Of a DNA stretch of 5,075 bases, positions 1 through 4,831 are shown piece after piece. The stretch is taken from assembly GCA_003661905.1 (NCBI GenBank), contig QMXA01000109.1, forward strand, positions 1 to 5,075. The letters are read 5' to 3'. The notes below the pieces were generated by a model that had not been told where the DNA came from, did not search any database, and saw only the letters and a list, made by a program, of their open reading frames with translations. Within the stretch, counting starts at the first letter, position 1, and the number at the start of each line of letters is the position of its first letter. Origin of the DNA: Thermoprotei archaeon (GTDB lineage Archaea > Thermoproteota > Thermoprotei_A > Sulfolobales > Ignisphaeraceae). Position numbers and translations under genes: made by a program.

Positions 1-407
1 AGATTGGATATAACGTCTATGGCTAGTATATCCACCTCAAGTGCTCTGGGTCCTTTTAATCTAATACTTTTATATGCTTCAAAACCTAATTCTCTGAGTT
101 CTTTAGTAATTAGTAATTCGAAATCACGCCATGATATATATCTAGATACATACTCGGGATCAGCACCATTTACTATTGCTATTAGTGCAAGTTCTGCCAA
201 GTTATTTATTTTTATGGTATTATTTGTAGTAGTTACAACATTGCATTGCTCTAGCTTTGATATGAATTCTTCTAGCTTTTCACGATTTATTACCCTAGTA
301 TATTTAATTATATCTTCAAATCTGACAGTTCTACTTACTGAAGAAAGATAAAGTAGAGCAACAAGTACGAGCTTTGCATATTCATTGCATATGTCAAGAC
401 ACTTCAT
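1..407 (-). CDS. Partial gene: winged-helix-like N-terminus plus start of a PD-(D/E)XK-type nuclease domain (C-terminus off the left edge)
   Basis: An open frame runs leftward from ATG at 407 to the window edge without a stop (135 full codons seen). Residues about 10-70 are mostly helical and end in a short beta-like hairpin, as expected of a winged-helix DNA-binding domain. From residue 92 the sequence reads SWRDFELLITKELRELGFEA, then KSIRLKGPRALEVDILAID. This pattern (WxxFE helix, 'ELGF' turn, basic strand, then ExDILA) is typical of the first half of Mrr/Holliday-junction-resolvase-like nucleases. E97 and D126 would be the first acidic active-site residues, and the expected (D/E)xK strand lies beyond position 1. 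A Shine-Dalgarno match (GAGAGGG, complement of 418-424) sits 10 nt before the ATG. The gene is divergent from a RadA-like ATPase, so a role in DNA repair is plausible but inferred. The exact family is not recognised. The frame and start are well supported; the nuclease assignment is moderate. Confidence 0.7.
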   Translation of the reverse strand, partial: MKCLDICNEYAKLVLVALLYLSSVSRTVRFEDIIKYTRVINREKLEEFISKLEQCNVVTTTNNTIKINNLAELALIAIVNGADPEYVSRYISWRDFELLITKELRELGFEAYKSIRLKGPRALEVDILAIDVISN

Positions 408-449
408 AAAGTAATTTCCCTCTCTACTCTGTATTTTCTAGGTGAAGCT
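408..449. promoter_or_regulatory. 42-bp divergent intergenic region, probable back-to-back promoters
   Basis: This is the only spacer between two diverging genes, so promoter elements for both should lie here or just inside the flanking reading frames. Leftward, the minus strand reads TAGAAAATAC around 432-441; a TATA-like box there would place transcription start near 410, giving almost no leader. Rightward, TTCATAAAG at about 403-411 could act as a TATA box for a start near 435. Neither box is a strong match to the crenarchaeal consensus. The promoter assignment rests mainly on gene geometry. Confidence 0.35.
441..445 (+). promoter_or_regulatory. Ribosome binding site that supports the TTG start at 450
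   Basis: GGTGA, a standard archaeal Shine-Dalgarno core, lies 4 nt before TTG at 450. No ATG or GTG in the same frame sits close by with a comparable site, so the TTG is the preferred start of the RadA-like ATPase gene. Confidence 0.6.
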
Positions 450-1073
450 TTGGCTCAGGAATTAAAATTAACTACTGGATGCAAGAAACTTGATATATTA
501 ATATTTAGGAAACCATCAATGTGGGTATTATATGGACCAGCTGCTTCAGGCAAAACAAATTTAGCTCTTTACCTACTTAAGCTCAATCCTATACATGCAC
601 TATACATAAGCACTGAAGGCTCAGTCTATATGGAGCGCGTAATGCAAATAGCACCCCTCAATGCTACAGTGAACTTTATAAATGTCTTGACGTTAGAAGA
701 ACAATTCCTTAACTTAGTAAAGGCTTTAACTTTAGCATGGGATTTAATTATCGTTGATAGTATCAATGCATTTTTCAGAGCTGAAATTATGGAGAAAAAA
801 TATAGTGTTATAGCCTTCAACACCATGCTAGCTAGTTTAAGAAAAATATCAGAAAGAGGAACTTATGTATTACTTACAGCACAGGTTAGAGCTGGTGAAG
901 AGGAGGAAGAGCCAAGCGGTTTAAAGTACTTGAGATTTTGGTGCAACGGGCTTCTCAAACTTGAAAGAGCTAAGAACAGCATCAGATCAATATATTTAAT
1001 TAAAGATAAAGAAGAAATTCCTGTAGGATCTTTTAAAATAGTAAGAGAGGGAATTAGGTGGATAGAATGTTAG
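450..1073 (+). CDS. RadA/RadB-type RecA-superfamily ATPase (RadA paralog)
   Basis: A 207-residue P-loop ATPase that is essentially a RecA core with no N-terminal helix-hairpin-helix domain. Visible motifs are an N-terminal 'TTGCKKLD' (residues 8-15) matching the 'TG...LD' entry of RadA/RadB proteins, Walker A GPAASGKT (29-36), a strand ending 'YISTEG' (52-57; RadA has 'YIDTE'), Walker B LIIVD (99-103) followed by S104, and 'LLTAQV' (141-146), equivalent to the RadA 'TNQV' strand before loop L2. Full RadA is over 300 residues, so this is a paralog of the RadB or crenarchaeal RadA-paralog kind. Such proteins are thought to assist recombinational repair rather than make filaments alone. The L2 position carries an unusual acidic run (residues 150-154, five Glu). 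The stop overlaps the start of carS by 16 bp (or 7 bp if carS starts at 1067), so the two are likely co-translated. The ATPase family is secure; the subgroup is inferred. Confidence 0.88.
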   Translation: MAQELKLTTGCKKLDILIFRKPSMWVLYGPAASGKTNLALYLLKLNPIHALYISTEGSVYMERVMQIAPLNATVNFINVLTLEEQFLNLVKALTLAWDLIIVDSINAFFRAEIMEKKYSVIAFNTMLASLRKISERGTYVLLTAQVRAGEEEEEPSGLKYLRFWCNGLLKLERAKNSIRSIYLIKDKEEIPVGSFKIVREGIRWIEC

Positions 1074-1582
1074 ATTTAGTGATATCTGCTATCCTAAAAT
1101 ATCTACCAGCAATGCTAGCTAATGGCACACCTGTATTTGTAAAGAATGGGACTCCCATAGATGGAGGTAAGTACTTCATAGATAGGAGGAGAATTCTAGG
1201 CGATGGAAAAACTTGGGAAGGCCTTGTTATTGGTTTGACTTTTGCTAGTATTGTTGGTGTAGCTTACTACACTTTCTGTGGCCAAGTAGTATTACTAATA
1301 TACTCCATAGTACTAGGCTTGGGTGCTTTATTAGGCGATATTATAGCTGCTTTCATAAAGAGGAGAGTTGGAATACCTAGAGGAAAACCAGCACCAATAC
1401 TTGACCAAATTAATTTTATACTTGGCTCAACATTTCTTGTTAAACTCCTAGGAATAGATAGTGCAGCAGGTATTTCTATTACCTTATCAGAATTCTTGTT
1501 GATTCTAATAATAGCTTCGCTTCTTCATATTCTTGCTAATTTTGCAGCATTTAAACTAGGTATTAAACCAGTTCCTTGGTAG
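1058..1582 (+). CDS. carS: CDP-archaeol synthase (CTP:2,3-di-O-geranylgeranyl-sn-glycero-1-phosphate cytidyltransferase)
   Basis: Integral membrane enzyme that activates the unsaturated archaeol phosphate with CTP, giving the CDP-archaeol needed to attach polar head groups to archaeal lipids. Family hallmarks are clear: PAMLANGTPVF (17-27), PIDGGKYFIDRRRILGDGKTW (33-53), GALLGDIIAAFIKRR (89-103) and PILDQINF (113-120), the conserved acidic and basic residues of the CarS/CdsA-like active site. About five membrane helices are visible (near 5-21, 55-74, 77-99, 118-134, 143-166). The length of 174 residues is normal for the family. The start is GTG at 1058 (GAGAGGG at 1045-1051, 6 nt before); ATG at 1067 with GGTGG upstream is an equally reasonable alternative that shortens the protein by three residues. 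The 3' end overlaps the oppositely oriented nop10 by 20 bp. There is no obvious functional link to the upstream RadA-like gene, so co-expression is probably positional. Confidence 0.95.
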   Translation: MDRMLDLVISAILKYLPAMLANGTPVFVKNGTPIDGGKYFIDRRRILGDGKTWEGLVIGLTFASIVGVAYYTFCGQVVLLIYSIVLGLGALLGDIIAAFIKRRVGIPRGKPAPILDQINFILGSTFLVKLLGIDSAAGISITLSEFLLILIIASLLHILANFAAFKLGIKPVPW

Positions 1583-1784
1583 TTTCAAATAGTTTCCTAG
1601 CTATATCATTAGGTAATTTAATGAGACCGCTTGTGATTTTTGCTAGTATCCTATATCGAACATATCGATCTTCAGGAGAGAATCTATGTGGATGAGCTAT
1701 TTCTGTTTGAATATTACACTTAGGACATATAGCTCTCAATGTATAGGATTTACATTTAGGGCATCTTCTTATATTCCATTGCAC
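1563..1784 (-). CDS. nop10: H/ACA RNP component Nop10 (extended C-terminus)
   Basis: Small zinc-binding protein of the archaeal H/ACA ribonucleoprotein, where it bridges the pseudouridine synthase Cbf5 and L7Ae during guide-RNA-directed rRNA pseudouridylation. It has two CxxC pairs (C8/C11 and C20/C23) followed by the family signature HPHRFSPEDRYVRYR (31-45). At 73 residues it is longer than the usual 55-62, with about 15 extra C-terminal residues predicted as an amphipathic helix. That tail is encoded in the 20 bp overlapping the carS 3' end plus the bases just before it. The start is GTG at 1784; the nearby ATG at 1779 is out of frame. It is the last gene of the leftward cluster, 4 nt after the aIF2-alpha stop. 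aIF2-alpha next to Nop10 is a conserved archaeal pairing, which strengthens the call. Confidence 0.95.
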   Translation of the reverse strand: MQWNIRRCPKCKSYTLRAICPKCNIQTEIAHPHRFSPEDRYVRYRILAKITSGLIKLPNDIARKLFETTKELV

Positions 1785-1785
1785 A

Positions 1786-1795
1786 CTCCTACCTC
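1786..1795 (-). promoter_or_regulatory. nop10 ribosome binding site inside the aIF2-alpha stop region
   Basis: The minus strand reads GAGGTAGGAG here. GAGGT lies 6 nt before the GTG start at 1784 and overlaps the last codons and stop of aIF2-alpha. It decides the GTG start of nop10 and fits translational coupling between the two genes. Confidence 0.6.
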
Positions 1796-2613
1796 AGTTC
1801 CTCTCTCTGAAAGCTAGCCTCTTCAATACCTAATTGTTTAGCTATTCTAAGAATTTCATTTACTATATTTTTCATTACCTTTTCAGCAGTCTTATAGTCT
1901 GTAGATGTGATCTCAACTCTGTATCTAGGTGAACCTATACTATACATTCTTACTGAAGTTCCAGGCGCTGTCTTGACTTCTAAACCCTTAGTTAAAGCTT
2001 TCTTTATGAGCTCAACACCATTAGGCTTAAGAGTTCTTAGAGTTATTATTCCCTTAATTTTTACTTTCTTTACCTCTACATGTCTTTTTATTTCCTCTAC
2101 TATTACATCTATCCATTCATTCGGTATTCCCATGGTTCTTAGGACTTCAGGTCCTCTAATTGCTATTTCCTCAAATGCTGCTAAGAGCTCTCCATAAGCT
2201 CTTTCAAGTTTCTTACCTAGGATTTCATAGAGCTCTTCAGCACTTTTACCGAGCTTCTCAGCTAAAAGTTCAAGTACTCTTAAGGCTTTTTGTTCTCGTT
2301 TCCAGCGCATCATCTTTATACGCTGTTCTCCACTACTAACTCTCTTCATAGATATGTCTATGTGTGGTGGGTACTTTCTTTTATCAACTCTTATCACCTT
2401 AGCAACTATTCTTTGACCCTCTCTAACATAGTCCCTGATATCCCTCATCCACTTGGTAGTTATTTCACTCCAAGGAAGATAGGCTTCTAGACCTTCGTAT
2501 TCCTCTAATTTAACATATGCCCCATATTCAAATACCTTCTTAACCGTTCCTATTACAAGTTCTCCTACTTCTGGGATTTTCCTACGTCTTAGAGATGACA
2601 AGATATTCACCAT
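1789..2613 (-). CDS. eif2a: Translation initiation factor aIF2 subunit alpha
   Basis: Alpha subunit of the heterotrimeric aIF2 that delivers initiator Met-tRNA to the small ribosomal subunit. The three family domains follow in order: an S1-type OB fold (about 13-90, with 'GELVIGTVKKVFEYGAYVKL' and 'HIDISMKRV'), a helical domain (about 95-175, with RWKREQKA), and a C-terminal alpha/beta domain (about 180-270) containing the 'GSPRYRVE' element (227-234) that contacts the gamma subunit. The length of 274 is normal. The loop equivalent to the eukaryotic eIF2-alpha phosphorylation site reads SEITTKWMRDIRDYV (49-63); by my alignment the Ser51 position is D58. The ATG at 2613 follows the S27e stop by 12 nt without a strong Shine-Dalgarno site, so it probably relies on re-initiation after S27e. 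Its place between S27e and Nop10 is the conserved archaeal order. Confidence 0.97.
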   Translation of the reverse strand: MVNILSSLRRRKIPEVGELVIGTVKKVFEYGAYVKLEEYEGLEAYLPWSEITTKWMRDIRDYVREGQRIVAKVIRVDKRKYPPHIDISMKRVSSGEQRIKMMRWKREQKALRVLELLAEKLGKSAEELYEILGKKLERAYGELLAAFEEIAIRGPEVLRTMGIPNEWIDVIVEEIKRHVEVKKVKIKGIITLRTLKPNGVELIKKALTKGLEVKTAPGTSVRMYSIGSPRYRVEITSTDYKTAEKVMKNIVNEILRIAKQLGIEEASFQREELR

Positions 2614-2625
2614 TAAGTATTGAAC

Positions 2626-2826
2626 TTATCCTAATATCTTAATAATTTCTCCTAATATCTTAGCCTTACCTCCTGTTGATTGAACTAGTTGTGTCCCACA
2701 TACAAGACAGCGGGCTGGGAAAGTGGCATGGTCAAATACTACTTGTTCATTTCCACAATTTGGACACTTAACTCTGATAAACCTACTCTTGGGCTCAGGG
2801 ATCAGAATTTTTCTTTTCTTAACCAT
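2626..2826 (-). CDS. rps27e: 30S ribosomal protein S27e
   Basis: Zinc-ribbon protein of the archaeal/eukaryotic small ribosomal subunit. The 66-residue length is typical. It shows CPNC (C21, C24) and CLVC (C40, C43), the core 'FDHATFPARCLVCG' and the 'STGGKAKI' tail that define S27e. The C-terminus carries KILG twice (56-59 and 63-66), matching a 13-bp DNA repeat. Its ATG shares one base with the L44e stop (TAATG), and its ribosome binding site lies within the end of L44e, so translation of the two is probably coupled. Confidence 0.97.
   Translation of the reverse strand: MVKKRKILIPEPKSRFIRVKCPNCGNEQVVFDHATFPARCLVCGTQLVQSTGGKAKILGEIIKILG
2629..2662 (-). repeat. Two 13-bp direct repeats in the 3' end of rps27e
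   Basis: TCCTAATATCTTA (plus strand) occurs at 2629-2641 and 2650-2662. The copies are 21 bp apart, exactly seven codons, and each encodes KILG. The repeat keeps frame and heptad-like spacing, so it may be a small tandem duplication of the C-terminal helix or chance similarity between two helix turns. Confidence 0.6.
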
Positions 2827-3113
2827 TATAACCTCACCTCTACAAGTTCAAGTTTCTTTAATCTTATACCTCTTCTATGCTGTATATATCCACAAACTCT
2901 GCACTTCAGTTTGAGTACCTGTTTCTTTGTTATCTTAGCAAACCTCTTCTGTTCCGGCTTTCTTTTAGAGCCATAACCTTCTTGCTTTCTTAGATAACGT
3001 CTTTGACCCTCTGCAAGTGTTCTTCGCTTTCCATGTTTATATATAGATACTGAATGCTCAGTATGCTTACGACAACGAGGGCAATATGTTCTGATCACCT
3101 TTGGTACTTTCAT
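2826..3113 (-). CDS. rpl44e: 50S ribosomal protein L44e (L42A family)
   Basis: Basic zinc-binding protein of the archaeal/eukaryotic large subunit, located near the tRNA exit site. The 95-residue length is typical. It begins MKVPKVIRTYCPRCRKHTEH, with the zinc ligand pairs C11/C14 and C71/C74 (CRVCGY), the highly conserved GQRRYLRKQEGYGSKRKP stretch (36-53), and a lysine/arginine-rich middle. The ATG at 3113 has a G-run Shine-Dalgarno (GGGGGT, complement of 3119-3124) 5 nt upstream. A perfect inverted repeat lies immediately before that site. It is the first translation gene after the replication genes; L44e-S27e-aIF2-alpha-Nop10 is a widely conserved archaeal order. Confidence 0.97.
   Translation of the reverse strand: MKVPKVIRTYCPRCRKHTEHSVSIYKHGKRRTLAEGQRRYLRKQEGYGSKRKPEQKRFAKITKKQVLKLKCRVCGYIQHRRGIRLKKLELVEVRL
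2831..2840 (-). promoter_or_regulatory. rps27e ribosome binding site within the end of rpl44e
   Basis: The minus strand reads GAGGTGAGGT, a near-ideal archaeal Shine-Dalgarno, ending 4 nt before the S27e ATG at 2826. It is built from the last L44e codons (Glu-Val-Arg), with the TAATG stop/start overlap just after. This supports independent strong initiation on S27e as well as coupling. Confidence 0.7.
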
Positions 3114-3123
3114 TCTATACCCC

Positions 3124-3143
3124 CTATTTCACTGCTGAAATAG
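3124..3143 (-). promoter_or_regulatory. Perfect inverted repeat (8-bp arms, 4-nt loop) between gins15 and rpl44e
   Basis: On the plus strand the arms are CTATTTCA (3124-3131) and TGAAATAG (3136-3143), with loop CTGC. The repeat begins directly after the stop codon of the upstream gene (3144-3146) and its last stem base is the first G of the L44e G-run ribosome binding site. No U-tract follows on either strand, so a conventional terminator is unlikely. It may be an mRNA hairpin that sets relative expression of the replication and ribosomal halves, a processing site, or an operator-like dyad. The structure is certain; the role is inferred. Confidence 0.5.
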
Positions 3144-3650
3144 TCATTGTTGAGTGGGTTCAAAAATTTTCCTCAATTTGAGAGGTAAAGGGATTTCAAG
3201 TATTTTTACTAGCCCTATAGCTTCGAACAGTAAAGCTTTTTTGAATGGAATGAATGTTACAAAACCAGGTATATTCATTATTATATTGTCTTTAAAGGGT
3301 TTCCGGATCTCTACTGCTACATTAAGGAAATCATCTATGGGTAAACAGCAAAACACTCTATATACCTTGTTCATTATTGAAGACATAGTGTTTAGGATAT
3401 CTGTATCGAAGCTATTACTGGGAATATTTTTTGACTCAATAATTTTTGAGAACCTTATAAACGACATTATTCTCGAAATTCTTAATACAAGTTTTAGATA
3501 CTCCATACACATATCAAGCTTATTACCTTCACTACACCATATAAGAGCTTCAGAAAATGTATTGAGTAATTTAGTGATATTCTCTCGAGAAACCTTCTGT
3601 AATTCTTCCCGAAGCAATTCATTTATTAAAATAGATGAGAGATCTTTCAT
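3144..3650 (-). CDS. gins15: Probable GINS complex subunit, Gins15/Gins51 type (diverged)
   Basis: 168 residues, between priS and rpl44e. In archaea this slot is commonly held by a GINS gene; for example, Sulfolobus has Gins15 beside PriS. GINS joins MCM and a RecJ/Cdc45-like protein in the replicative helicase. The domain layout fits the Gins51 order: a helical A domain (about 1-105) beginning ELLREELQKVSRENITKLL (11-29), with a second helix pair EYLKLVLRISRIMSFIRFSKII (50-71) like the family's 'lR..KI' helix, then a small beta-rich B domain (about 108-168) with IPGFVTF (127-133) and GLVKILEIPLPLKLRKI (146-162), resembling 'GDvv.iP..lA..L'. Similarity is weak, so synteny carries much of the weight. 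A divergent primase accessory protein is the main alternative. The start ATG overlaps the PriS stop as ATGA, with GGGG 8 nt upstream. Confidence 0.65.
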   Translation of the reverse strand: MKDLSSILINELLREELQKVSRENITKLLNTFSEALIWCSEGNKLDMCMEYLKLVLRISRIMSFIRFSKIIESKNIPSNSFDTDILNTMSSIMNKVYRVFCCLPIDDFLNVAVEIRKPFKDNIIMNIPGFVTFIPFKKALLFEAIGLVKILEIPLPLKLRKIFEPTQQ

Positions 3651-4831
3651 CTAGTTATCCCCAGTACCGTGCATATATCTTTAAGCGCTAGCCAAATAGC
3701 TATTGCTCCAGGTAAAACTTCATAATCTCCTCTATGTCTAGGTCCAATACTCATTCCTAGGATTTTTACTTGGGGAATAGATGTTTCATAACGAACCCTC
3801 ATCATAATCTCATTAAATGGGGATAACTCTTGATTAAACCTGAAAGATTCTATATCATTCACCTCTATGACTATTAAACCTGCCTTACCATTTAGAGACC
3901 CTGGAATTCTTATTAATCTTGATGTGTCTATGGTTACTTTTTCATCTAGGTATATCTTACCTTGTTCTAATGCTTCATTCAAATCTTTTAAATATCTCTT
4001 CATATCTTTATAACTAGGCAATATATCCATATTCTTTATGTACATTTCTAGCTCTTTCTTTAAGTCCTTAGAAAGCATTATACGAGAAACTCTTGTTCTC
4101 CAGCCACCATTACTTATTCTTGGTAGAGCTGGAGTTGCTTTCCTGGTTCTACTCTTTGAGCTAAACAATATCAAATCCCTACTGAGACCTACTCCCTTAA
4201 GGTAATCAACTATTTCTCTTCTTTCATCACTACTTAATTTCGCTAACTCTTCTTCTAAAGGTACATGAATATGAAATCCCCTATGGCCTGAGAAATATAT
4301 TGAAAAATTACTGAATCCTAGCTCTACGTCGAGTGCATGTATCAGTAGACCTACTTGATTTTTTGCAAGGTCAATGCATAAATCATCAAGAGATAAATCT
4401 ATGATCTCTATGTTATTAGAGTTACAATTAGGACATTTAGAGATTTTATATGAACTCGAATATTTGCAATCTTTACATACATAGATATGAACTTGCCTAC
4501 ATCCAGGTATATGATCTGCATCTATATCAAAAACTAAATCCGAGCCTAACCATCCCTTTTCATCCATAGATGGTGCTGCGGGATTGCTATATTTTGCAGA
4601 AGAGTAATATATGTGACGTGGTATTTTGAGATATATGAACTTATATAATTGATCAGGTGTTTGAAATGCCTTATGCCTTATATATGTTGGTGAATCGAAT
4701 ACTTGAATAGCGATTTCTCTAAGTTCTAAATCTTGTGGTAGTTTAAGAGGTCTTTTTCTATAGTATTCTCTGAAAAGATCTTTTATTATTTTCCATTTTT
4801 CACTGATATCACTCAGCTCTTGGGGCGACAT
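3647..4831 (-). CDS. priS: DNA primase catalytic subunit PriS (small subunit)
   Basis: Catalytic subunit of the archaeal/eukaryotic-type primase, which makes primers with PriL at the replication fork. All catalytic motifs are present: FDIDADH (101-107) with metal-binding D102 and D104, SGHRGFHIHV (181-190) with the catalytic His/Arg set, and TIDTSRLIRIPGSLNGKAGL (300-319), giving the third acid D302 and nucleotide-binding R305/R308. A zinc knuckle sits after the first motif (C119/C122 and C133/C136). The N-terminal 'YYRKRPLKLPQDLELREIAI' (23-42) is also family-typical. At 394 residues it is longer than the common 330-350; the extra length lies mostly in a helical, lysine-rich section between about 217 and 295. 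The ATG at 4831 lies inside the PCNA 3' end (23-bp overlap), with AGGT 9 nt upstream; no later in-frame start is better. The stop overlaps the GINS-like start by 4 bp. Confidence 0.97.
   Translation of the reverse strand: MSPQELSDISEKWKIIKDLFREYYRKRPLKLPQDLELREIAIQVFDSPTYIRHKAFQTPDQLYKFIYLKIPRHIYYSSAKYSNPAAPSMDEKGWLGSDLVFDIDADHIPGCRQVHIYVCKDCKYSSSYKISKCPNCNSNNIEIIDLSLDDLCIDLAKNQVGLLIHALDVELGFSNFSIYFSGHRGFHIHVPLEEELAKLSSDERREIVDYLKGVGLSRDLILFSSKSRTRKATPALPRISNGGWRTRVSRIMLSKDLKKELEMYIKNMDILPSYKDMKRYLKDLNEALEQGKIYLDEKVTIDTSRLIRIPGSLNGKAGLIVIEVNDIESFRFNQELSPFNEIMMRVRYETSIPQVKILGMSIGPRHRGDYEVLPGAIAIWLALKDICTVLGITR

Noticed and set aside
4..351. Rightward 115-residue open frame
   Set aside because: It is antisense to the leftward nuclease-like gene. 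It is rich in Ser/Leu/Ile with low-complexity composition and has no domain pattern, while the opposite strand has a good ribosome site and a coherent fold.
626..826. Leftward 66-residue open frame inside the RadA-like gene
   Set aside because: It lies opposite the Walker B region of a clear ATPase gene, with no ribosome site or motif support.
2230..2315. ATGATGC with a CTGA about 50 nt later on the minus strand in aIF2-alpha, considered as a C/D box sRNA
   Set aside because: The C box is imperfect, no clear internal D'/C' pair was seen, and the bases are explained by coding for conserved aIF2-alpha residues.
1907..2490. Rightward open frames (1907-2197 and 2290-2490) opposite aIF2-alpha
   Set aside because: They are antisense to an unmistakable aIF2-alpha gene and show no family motifs.
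3124..3143. Inverted repeat as an intrinsic transcription terminator
   Set aside because: Neither strand has a T-tract after the stem. On the leftward transcript it is followed directly by a G-run used as a ribosome binding site.
3154..3654. Rightward 166-residue open frame fully antisense to the GINS-like gene
   Set aside because: It is nearly as long as the gene opposite, but the leftward frame has the ATGA overlap with priS, a plausible fold and conserved context. The rightward protein resembles a reverse-complement shadow.
3740..3805. Perfect C-box-like ATGATGA on the minus strand (3799-3805), considered as a C/D box guide RNA
   Set aside because: No CTGA D box appears at the expected distance within the following 60 or so bases, and the site lies in conserved priS coding sequence.
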